Shown here: piece by piece, positions 1-6,762 of the stretch | How the letters are laid out: each line of letters starts with the position of its first letter | How positions within the stretch are numbered: the stretch's first letter is position 1 | From: an uncultured bacterium | GTDB taxonomy: Bacteria > Bacillota_I > Bacilli_A > RF39 > UBA660 | Assembly (NCBI GenBank): GCA_900314225.1 | Contig: OMUM01000075.1 | Location: 1-8,496 of the forward strand | Reading direction: 5' to 3' | Length of the DNA: 8,496 bases | Program-made: the position numbers and the translations under genes | The notes under the pieces: generated by a model | What the model saw: only the letters and a program-made list of their open reading frames with translations | What the model was told of the DNA's origin: nothing | Database searches by the model: none

Positions 1-17
1 TTTTTCTTAGAAACATT

Positions 18-563
18 TTAATAAAGTCCATGTATCTTTCTTCTATCTAAATCATTTAGATTTTTTATCTTCCATGAATTATCATTTTTTTCTAATTCAA
101 AAATCAATTCATATTTAGTTTTATCTTTAACTTCCTTTAACTTTTCCAATTTATAATCAATATAACTACTATTTTTATCAATATTTTTTTCATTAATATT
201 ATTACTTTCTTTAAATTCATCTCTATGTTCTAAAAAATATTTTTTTGAATTAGATATCGAAGTAGCATAATCAAGTACTTCTATTTCTACTGAAACAGTT
301 GAAATATCGCCAATAGTTTCTTCATTTTTTATCTTATAAGATAAATTTTGATATTGTTTTTCTAATAAATCTTTATATTTATTTTTTTGTTCAGAAGACA
401 TATTATCTTCTTTTGAAATAGATTTATCTAACTCCTTTAATACATCACTATCTAAATTTTGATATTTAGAAAGATATGTTTCAACTGCAGAAGTTGGTGT
501 ATTATTGCTTGAAGAACAAGCTGTTAATAAAAGAACTAAAATTATGATAAATATTTTTTTCAT
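18..563 (-). CDS. Small secreted lipoprotein of unknown function
   Basis: A 181-residue predicted lipoprotein. The N-terminus has two lysines, a hydrophobic stretch (about residues 4-13) and a clear lipobox L13-T14-A15-C16, so signal peptidase II cleavage would leave a lipid-anchored Cys16 on the outer face of the membrane. A short Ser/Asn linker follows. The mature part is lysine/glutamate-rich, starting with a helix-like 'AVETYLSKYQNL' segment and ending with a strand-rich part ('YELIFELEK...SWKIKNL'). That layout resembles the NTF2-like or SnoaL-like lipoproteins common in Firmicutes, but no decisive motif is visible, so this is only a fold-level guess. The ATG has a strong ribosome binding site (GGGAGG, 4 nt spacing). 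It lies 38 nt behind the PP2C gene with no terminator between, so the two are probably co-transcribed. The stop is TAA. Certain as a lipoprotein gene; function unknown. Confidence 0.9.
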   Translation of the reverse strand: MKKIFIIILVLLLTACSSSNNTPTSAVETYLSKYQNLDSDVLKELDKSISKEDNMSSEQKNKYKDLLEKQYQNLSYKIKNEETIGDISTVSVEIEVLDYATSISNSKKYFLEHRDEFKESNNINEKNIDKNSSYIDYKLEKLKEVKDKTKYELIFELEKNDNSWKIKNLNDLDRRKIHGLY

Positions 564-601
564 ATTTCCTCCCTATATTAATATGAGAGATTTTTAAATA
601 T

Positions 602-1405
602 TTATACATTTTCTTTTATATATATTACCCCTGTCGCATTATCTCTACCATTAAAAGGAATAATATACTTAGATAAAGATTTTAATTGAAGTTTTGTAGG
701 TACAAATAAATTTTGATCAACATAAACTGCTTCATTAATTATTTTATCCAAAATATTTTCTTTAGCTTCTTTTCTAATTATTTTACTTATCTTATCATCA
801 GTAATCATATCTGTAACTCCATCAGTAAAAAGTAGGAGCATATCATAATTATTTTCAATAACATAAGTGCTTATCATGCAAAGACCAGTTGTTGTTCCAA
901 TACAAGCATTAATTAAATTATTATTAACAAAATATCTTAAATCATCTTTTTCAACTTCACCATATTTGTAATAATACCAAACGTCAGAATCATCTGAAGT
1001 AATTTGAATTAATTTTTTATCTTTATAAACATACCCACGAGAATCACCACAATTAAAAAATATAGTATGTTTATTATTTATTAAAGCAATAGTAATCGTC
1101 GTACCTAAATGATTACTACCATATTTTTTTATTAAAAAAGTATTTAATCGCTTAAGATATGATTTTAATAATTTTTCAATTTCTTCTGTATTATTTAATT
1201 GTTTTATTTTCTTATTTATAAACCATTTATTTAGAGAGTTAATTACATAATTAGCAGCAATATCACCATCAGTCTTACCACCCATACCATCAGCAACAGC
1301 AAGCAACTTTATATTTTTATTTTTAGGATGTTTTACTATAAGTGAAGCATCTTCATTCTTATCTCTAACTAAACCAATATCTGTTTTCTTCTGTAATATC
1401 TCCAT
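602..1405 (-). CDS. PP2C-family serine/threonine protein phosphatase
   Basis: A 267-residue metal-dependent protein phosphatase (PPM/PP2C, similar to B. subtilis PrpC) expected to dephosphorylate Ser/Thr residues in the cytoplasm. Nearly all family motifs are present in order: T8-D-x-G11-x-x-R14-x-x-N17-E-D19, V37-A-D39-G-M-G-G43, L100-G-T-T103, C119-G-D-S-R123, F193-T-D195-G and R254-D255-N256. The metal-binding aspartates D19, D39, D195 and D255 are all there, so it should be active. The usual 'DHS' element reads DDS (138-140). The stretch between D195 and D255 is some ten residues longer than I would expect from PrpC, with an unusual segment at about 228-250. No signal peptide or membrane segment is seen. 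PrpC-type phosphatases usually sit beside a PASTA kinase gene; none is present here, and the neighbour is a lipoprotein gene. The ribosome binding site is weak (GAGAG). Start ATG, stop TAA. Confidence 0.93.
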   Translation of the reverse strand: MEILQKKTDIGLVRDKNEDASLIVKHPKNKNIKLLAVADGMGGKTDGDIAANYVINSLNKWFINKKIKQLNNTEEIEKLLKSYLKRLNTFLIKKYGSNHLGTTITIALINNKHTIFFNCGDSRGYVYKDKKLIQITSDDSDVWYYYKYGEVEKDDLRYFVNNNLINACIGTTTGLCMISTYVIENNYDMLLLFTDGVTDMITDDKISKIIRKEAKENILDKIINEAVYVDQNLFVPTKLQLKSLSKYIIPFNGRDNATGVIYIKENV

Positions 1406-1426
1406 AACTCTCTCATCTCTTAGACA

Positions 1427-1435
1427 ATTATATCA
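1427..1435 (-). promoter_or_regulatory. Extended -10 promoter of the PP2C-lipoprotein unit
   Basis: On the minus strand the sequence TGATATAAT is a perfect extended -10 (TGnTATAAT). No good -35 is found at 16-18 nt upstream (only a T-rich stretch), which is compatible with extended -10 promoters. Transcription would start near 1420, about 15 nt before the PP2C start codon. The element begins about 17 nt past the asnS terminator stem. Confidence 0.6.
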
Positions 1436-1444
1436 TAACAAATA

Positions 1445-1484
1445 ATCAAAAAAAGAAAGTGTTACTTATAATTACACTTTCTTT
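1445..1484 (-). terminator. Rho-independent terminator of the rluA-type/nagZ/asnS unit
   Basis: A perfect 11-bp inverted repeat, AAAGAAAGTGT at 1452-1462 and ACACTTTCTTT at 1474-1484, separated by an 11-nt loop. On the minus strand the descending arm runs directly into a T tract (TTTCTTTTTTT), as expected for an intrinsic terminator. It sits 14 nt behind the asnS stop codon. On the plus strand no T tract follows, so it works in one direction only. Confidence 0.82.
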
Positions 1485-1497
1485 ACATAAATATTTT

Positions 1498-2874
1498 CTA
1501 AAAATCACAATTACCAGGGGTCCTAGGAAATGGAATTACATCTCTAATATTTTCAATACCAGTAAGATACATAATTAATCTTTCAAAGCCCATTCCAAAT
1601 CCAGAATGAACACAACCACCATACTCACGCAATTTAATATACCAATCTAATTCATCTTTATTCATTTTTAGCTCATTCATTCGTCTTACCAAATAGTCAA
1701 GTCTTTCTTCTCTTTGTGATCCACCCATTAATTCGCCACTACCTGGAACTAATAAATCAACTGCTGCAACAGTCTTATTATCATCATTAAGTCGCATATA
1801 AAAAGCTTTGATATCTTTTGGCCAATCATAAACAAATACCGGAGCATTAAATTTCTCTTCTGTTAAATATTTTTCATGTTCACGAGCTAAATCTTCTCCA
1901 TATGCAGGAGTAAATTCAAATTTTTTACCTGAATCTAGCAAATATTTAATAGCCTGTTCATGAGTAATACGTATAGCTTTTGTCTTAATTAAATGTTTTA
2001 ATTTATCAATTAAACCCTTTTCTACAAACTTATCTAAAAATTCCAATTCCTCATTACAGTTTTTTAATACATATTTAACAACATACTTTAGCATATCTTC
2101 CATAATATCCATATCTTCTTTTAAATCACAAAATGCTATTTCTGGTTCAACCATCCAAAATTCACTAGCATGATTTTTTGTATTAGACTCTTCAGCTCTA
2201 AAAGTAGGGCCAAAAGTATAAGTCTTCCTAAAAGCTAAAGCAAAAGTTTCAGCTTGCAACTGCCCAGATACAGTTAAAGATGATCTTCTACCAAAAAAAT
2301 CCTTAGAATAATCAACTCTTCCATTATCTTTTGGAACATCATCTAAATCTAAAGTAGTTACTTGAAACATCTCTCCTGCTCCTTCAGCATCACTTGCTGT
2401 AATTAATGGAGCATGTAAATATACATATTCTCTATCTTGAAAATATTTATGAATAGCAAATGCAGCTTTACTTCTTATTTTAAATACTGCTTGAAATAAG
2501 TTTGTTCTTGGACGAAGATATGCTTGCTCTCTTAAAAACTCTCTTGTATGCTTTTTAGGTTGAATTGGATAATCTTCTGGACAATCACCCAAAAGTTCTA
2601 CTTTCTTAGCTCTAAGTTCAAATTCTTGACCAGGCTTTGGAGACTCAACCACAATACCAGTTACCTTAATTGCACAGCCAACATGATATTTTATAATCTC
2701 ATCAAAATTAGCATCTTTATCATATACAACTTGAATAGGCGTATAAAAAGTACCATCAGAAAAAGAAATAAAACCAAATTCCTTTTGTTTACGATGATTT
2801 TTAATCCAACCTTCTATTGTAATTTCAGTATTAATATACTTTTTAAAATTTTTAAATAATTCTTTATCAGTCAT
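1498..2874 (-). CDS. asnS: Asparaginyl-tRNA synthetase
   Basis: Class IIb aminoacyl-tRNA synthetase that attaches asparagine to tRNA-Asn in the cytoplasm. Using the ATG at 2874 the protein has 458 residues, close to the E. coli enzyme. The N-terminal OB-fold anticodon-binding domain covers about 1-95 ('ITIEGWIKNHRKQKEFGFISFSDG'). The catalytic core starts near 110. Motif 2 is FRAEESNT (225-232) followed by HASEFWMVEPE, and motif 3 is GFGMGFER (425-432) followed by 'IRDVIPFPRTPG'; these are diagnostic for AsnRS rather than AspRS. A GTG at 2883 would add three residues but lies inside the ribosome binding site AAGGGTG (2881-2887, 6 nt before the ATG), so ATG 2874 is preferred. The gene is 11 nt behind the thioesterase and last in its unit. 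There is no T-box leader, so tRNA-responsive control is not seen. Stop TAG. Confidence 0.98.
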   Translation of the reverse strand: MTDKELFKNFKKYINTEITIEGWIKNHRKQKEFGFISFSDGTFYTPIQVVYDKDANFDEIIKYHVGCAIKVTGIVVESPKPGQEFELRAKKVELLGDCPEDYPIQPKKHTREFLREQAYLRPRTNLFQAVFKIRSKAAFAIHKYFQDREYVYLHAPLITASDAEGAGEMFQVTTLDLDDVPKDNGRVDYSKDFFGRRSSLTVSGQLQAETFALAFRKTYTFGPTFRAEESNTKNHASEFWMVEPEIAFCDLKEDMDIMEDMLKYVVKYVLKNCNEELEFLDKFVEKGLIDKLKHLIKTKAIRITHEQAIKYLLDSGKKFEFTPAYGEDLAREHEKYLTEEKFNAPVFVYDWPKDIKAFYMRLNDDNKTVAAVDLLVPGSGELMGGSQREERLDYLVRRMNELKMNKDELDWYIKLREYGGCVHSGFGMGFERLIMYLTGIENIRDVIPFPRTPGNCDF

Positions 2875-2880
2875 AATAAA

Positions 2881-2887
2881 CACCCTT
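2881..2887 (-). promoter_or_regulatory. Ribosome binding site deciding the asnS start
   Basis: Minus-strand AAGGGTG, 6 nt before ATG 2874 and overlapping the TAA stop of the thioesterase. It covers the alternative GTG at 2883, arguing against that codon as the start. Confidence 0.7.
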
Positions 2888-3299
2888 AACTTATAAAATA
2901 ATAATTTGAATCCATAGTTGCAACTAAAGCATCTTTATCATTATAAATATTACACTTCAAATAACTTGTTGTTTTGCCTTTTTTTATAATTTCAGCTTTT
3001 GCCAATAAATAAGAACCTGTAGCTGGTCTTAAATAATTAATAGTAGCATTTAATGTTACTCCTTTTCTACCAGTTGTTCCCAATGCAGTACCCATTGCCA
3101 TATCACCTAAACCAAAAATCAATCCACCATGTGCAATATTATATGGATTCATTGAGTTTTCAGTCAACTCAGCTTTTAGTATAGCACTATTTTCTTTTAT
3201 TTCAACAAATTCAAAATTATTATGTTTAAAAAAACCAGGTTTTTCTTCTATATCAGTTAAAAATCTATCTAATTCTTCATTTCCACTACTTATTTTCAT
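2886..3299 (-). CDS. PaaI-type hotdog-fold acyl-CoA thioesterase
   Basis: A 137-residue single-domain hotdog protein of the PaaI/YdiI type, expected to hydrolyse an acyl- or aryl-CoA thioester in the cytoplasm; the substrate cannot be told from sequence. The central motif N51-PYNIA-H57-G-G59-LIFGLGD66-MAMGTA matches the family pattern HGGxxxxLxD. The later strands ('VTLNATINYLRPA', 'LLAKAEIIKKGKTTSYLKCNIY') fit the fold and the usual length of 130-150 residues. Longer starts exist at GTG 3332 and ATG 3317, but neither has a ribosome binding site. ATG 3299 has GGGGAAG 9 nt upstream and removes an N-terminal extension unlike the family. With this start the gene overlaps the end of the NagZ-like gene by 14 nt, suggesting translational coupling. 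asnS follows after 11 nt. Stop TAA. Confidence 0.9.
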   Translation of the reverse strand: MKISSGNEELDRFLTDIEEKPGFFKHNNFEFVEIKENSAILKAELTENSMNPYNIAHGGLIFGLGDMAMGTALGTTGRKGVTLNATINYLRPATGSYLLAKAEIIKKGKTTSYLKCNIYNDKDALVATMDSNYYFIS

Positions 3300-4527
3300 T
3301 AATATTAACTTCCCCATTATTAAATAAACCACTATAATATTTCCATGCTATTACTCTTGTTGCAGCTTCATTTATTGTTGCTTCTTTTATTTTGCCATCA
3401 TGAAAAGATGTTAAAGCCTCATTTTTCATAGTAACGAAGTCACTAGTTATTATCATATCATTACCCGAATTAATTGCTAAAGTCACAGAAGTTCCACCAT
3501 CAACATATTCTTTTACAGCATCCATAGCTAAATCATCAGTCATAATTATTCCGGTAAAATTAAGCTTTTTTCTTAATTCGTCATGAACATTTTTACTTAA
3601 AGAAGCCGGATAATCCTCATCAATTGATTTTACAATATTATGAGAAACTAAAATACAAGGAACATTTTCCTTTATACCGGCAATAAAAGGTTTATAATCA
3701 TTATTTGCTATATCTTCATAAGATCTATTATCTATCGCAATACCATTGTGAGTATCAACATTATTACCATATCCTGGAAAATGCTTTAAACAAGAATTAA
3801 TCTTATTATTATTAGCATACCTAACCATATTAGCAACAAACTCACTAGTTTTAATACTATCTTCTCCAAATGATCTACTATATATAAAATCATTACTATT
3901 AGTTGATACATCAGCAACAGGAGCTAAATTTAAATTTATTCCAAGACTTTTTAAAAGATTAGCCTTTTCATTTTCCGTCTTTTCTAGTAATGGATAGCCA
4001 CTATTTAAATAATATTCTCTAGGAGATAAAAACTTTTGTGTTCTATATGCACTAAACCTACTAACTCTAGTAACATAGCCACCCTCTTCATCAACGCCTA
4101 AAATTAAAGGATACTTATTTAACTTTTGATCATTATTTATCTCTTCAAGCATACTTTCCTTAGTATTATTCTGAAAATCCTTAGCAAACAAAATATAACC
4201 ACTAGGATAAAAATTACTTAAATACTCTACATCATCTTTATTATAACGAACTAAAAATAATTGTCCAATCTTCTCCTCTATAGTCATTTTACTAACCAGA
4301 GATCTTGCCTTATTATAATACTTTTTAAATATTGAATCTTTAACTTCATTATTTTCAATTAATTTTTCTCTATTTTTAAGTTCATTTTTTTCTAAATTAT
4401 TATTCAATAAAAACTTATTTTTTGAAAAAATATTTGGATATTTACTAATTAAAAAAACAACGATTATAACAAAAAATATTAAAAATACTAATTTTCTAAA
4501 TTTTCTTTTTATTCTTCTTTTATGCAT
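3286..4527 (-). CDS. Membrane-anchored family 3 glycoside hydrolase, NagZ-like beta-N-acetylhexosaminidase
   Basis: A 413-residue GH3 enzyme related to NagZ/YbbD, which remove N-acetylglucosamine from muropeptides or other glycans. A basic N-terminus (KRRIKRKFRK) precedes one hydrophobic segment (about 13-28) with no lipobox, so it is probably tethered by an uncleaved signal anchor with the enzyme outside. The catalytic (beta/alpha)8 domain covers about 75-395: 'TIEEKIGQLF' (82-91), 'GVDEEGGYVTR' (144-154), 'LNLAPVADV' (199-207), KHFPG (248-252), the Asp-His dyad D258-T-H260 and the nucleophile motif MTDDLAMDA (329-337), with D331 the likely nucleophile. The usual KHFPGHG reads KHFPGYG. There is no C-terminal second domain, as in Gram-negative NagZ and unlike long YbbD. 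The start is 1 nt behind the pseudouridine synthase stop and has no clear ribosome binding site, suggesting reinitiation. Activity is likely; the exact substrate is inferred. Confidence 0.92.
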   Translation of the reverse strand: MHKRRIKRKFRKLVFLIFFVIIVVFLISKYPNIFSKNKFLLNNNLEKNELKNREKLIENNEVKDSIFKKYYNKARSLVSKMTIEEKIGQLFLVRYNKDDVEYLSNFYPSGYILFAKDFQNNTKESMLEEINNDQKLNKYPLILGVDEEGGYVTRVSRFSAYRTQKFLSPREYYLNSGYPLLEKTENEKANLLKSLGINLNLAPVADVSTNSNDFIYSRSFGEDSIKTSEFVANMVRYANNNKINSCLKHFPGYGNNVDTHNGIAIDNRSYEDIANNDYKPFIAGIKENVPCILVSHNIVKSIDEDYPASLSKNVHDELRKKLNFTGIIMTDDLAMDAVKEYVDGGTSVTLAINSGNDMIITSDFVTMKNEALTSFHDGKIKEATINEAATRVIAWKYYSGLFNNGEVNINENK

Positions 4528-4528
4528 A

Positions 4529-5377
4529 TTATCTCATTATTTTTTTAAATTCATTTGGTGTAGTAGTTTCAAATAATATTTCCTTCCCTAGTTCAGGATA
4601 ATACATTTTTAATCTATTGGCATGTAAATATAATCTAGGTTCTTTATCTTTAATAGAACTATAAATTTTATCTCCTACAATAGGATGATGAAGAGTATTA
4701 AAAGCTACTCTTATTTGATTCTTTCTTCCAGTTTCAATATTAATACTTAACATAGAATAATTATCATTTTCTTTAATTACTTTATAATTAGTAATAGCTA
4801 ATTTCCCTTCTTTATCATGTGACACATATACTAAATTTGTTTTAGTTTCTTTAAGAAGTTGATCAATATGAGCACTTTTTTTAGCAAGTTTTCCATGAAC
4901 AACCGCAACATATTCTCTTAAACTTACATACTCATTCCAATGTTCTTGTAAATTATTTTTAGTTTTTTCATCTTTCGCAAGTACTACTATTCCACTAGTA
5001 TCTTTATCTAATCTATGAACAATAAATACTTTAGCAAACTTATTTTTACTTTTTAAATACTCTCTAACAATATGATATAAAGTCTTTTCCTTTTCTTTTG
5101 CCGTAGCAATAGTAAGTAATCCACTAGGTTTATTAACAACAATAATATGTTCATCTTCAAATAATATATCAAAAGGTAAAGTCTTCTTACTTTTAGCATT
5201 TGTATCTATATTAATAGTCATACCAGGTAAAACATGATAATCATACTTAGTTGTTTTAGTATTATTTACAAATATAGAACCATGAGTTAAATATTGTTTA
5301 ATTCTTTTCTTTGGCATATCAAGATTATTATATAAATAATCTAATAACTCACCATCTTTTTCTACAATTATTTTCAT
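4529..5377 (-). CDS. RluA/RluD-family RNA pseudouridine synthase
   Basis: A 282-residue enzyme that isomerises uridine to pseudouridine in RNA, probably ribosomal RNA. An S4-like RNA-binding domain lies at about 8-58 ('MPKKRIKQYLTHGSIFVNN'). The catalytic domain follows: 'ILFEDEHIIVVNKPSGLLT' (71-89), the signature V120-H-R-L-D124-K-D-T-S-G129 with catalytic D124, and the later motif 'TGRKNQIRV', which occurs as GRxxQIRVH in this family, with the final His here replaced by Ala. Length is normal. Firmicutes carry several paralogues (YlyB, YjbO and YhcT in B. subtilis), and the target position cannot be assigned from sequence, so no symbol is given. The ATG has AGAGGTG just upstream. It is the first gene of its unit, with a promoter at 5395-5423; the NagZ-like gene begins 1 nt after the TAA stop. 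Confidence 0.95.
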   Translation of the reverse strand: MKIIVEKDGELLDYLYNNLDMPKKRIKQYLTHGSIFVNNTKTTKYDYHVLPGMTINIDTNAKSKKTLPFDILFEDEHIIVVNKPSGLLTIATAKEKEKTLYHIVREYLKSKNKFAKVFIVHRLDKDTSGIVVLAKDEKTKNNLQEHWNEYVSLREYVAVVHGKLAKKSAHIDQLLKETKTNLVYVSHDKEGKLAITNYKVIKENDNYSMLSINIETGRKNQIRVAFNTLHHPIVGDKIYSSIKDKEPRLYLHANRLKMYYPELGKEILFETTTPNEFKKIMR

Positions 5378-5394
5378 AACACACCTCTTTTAAG

Positions 5395-5423
5395 ATTATA
5401 ATACATTTAAAAAATTAAAGCAA
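5395..5423 (-). promoter_or_regulatory. Sigma-A-type promoter for the pseudouridine synthase/nagZ-like/asnS unit
   Basis: A minus-strand perfect -10 TATAAT (5395-5400) is preceded at the ideal 17-nt spacing by TTGCTT (5418-5423), a partial -35 (TTG conserved). Transcription would begin near 5388, immediately ahead of the ribosome binding site, leaving almost no leader. Confidence 0.6.
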
Positions 5424-5432
5424 AAACTAATT

Positions 5433-5469
5433 AATAAAGAAAAATAAGTGTAATTAAACAACTTATTTT
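5433..5469 (-). terminator. Probable weak rho-independent terminator after the HAD-like gene
   Basis: Inverted repeat AAAATAAGT (5441-5449) and ACTTATTTT (5461-5469) with an 11-nt loop, 4 nt behind the HAD-like stop. On the minus strand it is followed by a T-rich run (TTTTTCTTTATT). The stem has only one G-C pair, so it would be weak. Its position between a stop codon and a downstream promoter supports the call. Confidence 0.55.
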
Positions 5470-5472
5470 AAT

Positions 5473-6162
5473 CTACTTATTATATTTCTTTATAACTTTC
5501 TCTACTCCTTTAAAATTATTAGAACTAGTCTTTTTAATAGTTAAATCTTTTAAAATCTTAGAACTATTTCCAATAATATAAGTATTAGGAATATCTTTAA
5601 TAAGCAACTTTTCACTATCATTTCCAATAATTAATAATAACTCATCTTTATTTATATTCAATTTCCTTAATAAATTAATAAGACAAGAATAATCTTCAGT
5701 AGCTGTAATTTCTAAATAATATTTATTTCTATATTTTAAAACACTCAAATTACTAGAAATATTTTTCAAATCTTTTCTTTTTAATTCTATTTCTATTTTA
5801 TAAATATCATAATTATTATAATTGAATTTATCTAATACTTCATTTTCTGAATATAAATAAATTTTATTATCTTTATATTTATTTAATATTTCTTTTATAT
5901 ATTTTTTATCTAAATAATTTTTATAAATAATCTTATTATTATTAACATCTAAAATACAATTACCATTATAAGAAATAATATAATCAATAAAAGGAAAATC
6001 TCTATTATAATAAAGTACTTCATTAAAAGATCTATTAGTTAAGATAGTGAATTTTATATTCTTATTTCTAATCTTATCTATTTGTAACATTGTAGACATA
6101 GCAATAGCATCTTCTTTATCTATTAGTGTATTATAAAAACTACAAGCAACCATTTTTATCAT
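5473..6162 (-). CDS. Cof-type HAD-like protein lacking the catalytic residues
   Basis: A 229-residue protein with the layout of Cof/YidA-type HAD hydrolases but a ruined active site. Motif I, normally DxDGT, reads S8-F-Y10-N-T12, so both the nucleophile and the acid/base aspartate are gone. Motif II keeps the Thr (T42-N-R44), and 'SYNG' (64-67) matches the family's NGA segment. The motif III lysine, expected near 157-160, is absent, and motif IV, normally GDxxND, reads G180-N-D-S-E-K185. The C-terminal 'SSNNFKGVEKVI' matches the usual 'sndedGVakal', which supports the family call. The frame is intact and normal in codon use, so it is kept as a gene rather than called a pseudogene; a binding or structural role is inferred. 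The start ATG has AGGGGG at 7 nt, located inside the end of the PAP2 gene, with a 1-nt gap to that gene's stop. Stop TAG. Confidence 0.82.
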   Translation of the reverse strand: MIKMVACSFYNTLIDKEDAIAMSTMLQIDKIRNKNIKFTILTNRSFNEVLYYNRDFPFIDYIISYNGNCILDVNNNKIIYKNYLDKKYIKEILNKYKDNKIYLYSENEVLDKFNYNNYDIYKIEIELKRKDLKNISSNLSVLKYRNKYYLEITATEDYSCLINLLRKLNINKDELLLIIGNDSEKLLIKDIPNTYIIGNSSKILKDLTIKKTSSNNFKGVEKVIKKYNK

Positions 6163-6163
6163 A

Positions 6164-6727
6164 TTAATTCCCCCTAAAATATTTATTATAAAATTTTATA
6201 TTAAATATTAAAATAATTATACTTAAAAAATATCCTCCTAAAACATCACTTGGATAATGTACACCTAAATATATCCGACTTATACCAATAGAAATTATTA
6301 AAAATATAAAGAAAATATTAAAAAATAATCTTAACTTCTTATCTTTAATATTTCTATTAATTATATAAATTAAAAAGCCATATAAAGCAACTGATATCAT
6401 AGAATGACCACTCGGAAATGAATAGCCACCTTGTCTTATTAATCTCAAATGATCAGGTCTAGGCCTTTTAATTATATATTTAATTAATTGATTTATTACT
6501 ACCGTTAAAAGAGTATTTTCAATTAATAATATTTTATCTGACTTAGTTAACTTAAAGAAAATAATAATTACTATTAAAATTACTGGAAAGATATTACCAA
6601 ATATAGTAATTGCTTTAAAAAAATTATCTAAAGAATTACATCTAAAACTAATTATAAAAGTATAAATAGTATTATCAAATACTTTAATATTACCAGTTAG
6701 AACTAAAATTAGAATTATAATGAACAA
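6164..6727 (-). CDS. PAP2-superfamily membrane phosphatase
   Basis: An integral membrane phosphatase of the PAP2 (type 2 phosphatidic acid phosphatase) family, which acts on lipid phosphates such as phosphatidate, phosphatidylglycerophosphate or undecaprenyl pyrophosphate; the substrate is not decidable. All three motifs are complete: K83-x6-R90-P91, P105-S-G-H108 and S150-R-x5-H157-x3-D161, with H108 and H157 the expected catalytic histidines. Several hydrophobic segments (about 2-10, 46-58, 110-123, 135-149, 162-178) agree. The start is uncertain. The only canonical codon is TTG 6727, with no ribosome binding site, and it cuts into the first membrane helix. The frame stays open to 6781 and would add 'ISKLNKINIFSVFTIL', a natural cytoplasmic cap plus helix, if an ATT at 6775 or ATC at 6778 were used. 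The gene follows pgi closely and is coupled to the HAD-like gene. Confidence 0.92.
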   Translation of the reverse strand: MFIIILILVLTGNIKVFDNTIYTFIISFRCNSLDNFFKAITIFGNIFPVILIVIIIFFKLTKSDKILLIENTLLTVVINQLIKYIIKRPRPDHLRLIRQGGYSFPSGHSMISVALYGFLIYIINRNIKDKKLRLFFNIFFIFLIISIGISRIYLGVHYPSDVLGGYFLSIIILIFNIKFYNKYFRGN

Positions 6728-6762
6728 TAAAATTGTAAAAACAGAAAATATATTTATTTTAT

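Noticed and set aside
578..595. Possible hairpin (CTC...GAG around ATATTAATAT) near the lipoprotein ribosome binding site
   Set aside because: Only a few pairs around an A/T palindrome; too weak to claim as a regulatory structure.
2548..2859. A 103-codon plus-strand open frame within asnS
   Set aside because: It is antisense to the well-conserved OB-fold region of asnS, has a low-complexity Phe/Asn/Ile-rich translation and has no ribosome binding site evident. It is a shadow of the real gene.
2875..2885. Search for a T-box or other tRNA-sensing leader before asnS
   Set aside because: Only 11 nt separate asnS from the preceding gene, and the unit's promoter leader before the pseudouridine synthase is almost absent, so there is no room for a riboswitch.
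5446..5456. The 11-mer AAGTGTAATTA shared, in opposite orientation, with the asnS terminator (near 1470-1480)
   Set aside because: An A/T-dominated 11-mer in two hairpin regions; most likely coincidence, and no third copy was noticed.
5378..5472. Possible small gene or RNA in the 95-nt spacer
   Set aside because: The spacer is fully explained by the terminator and promoter, and no open frame with a ribosome binding site is present.
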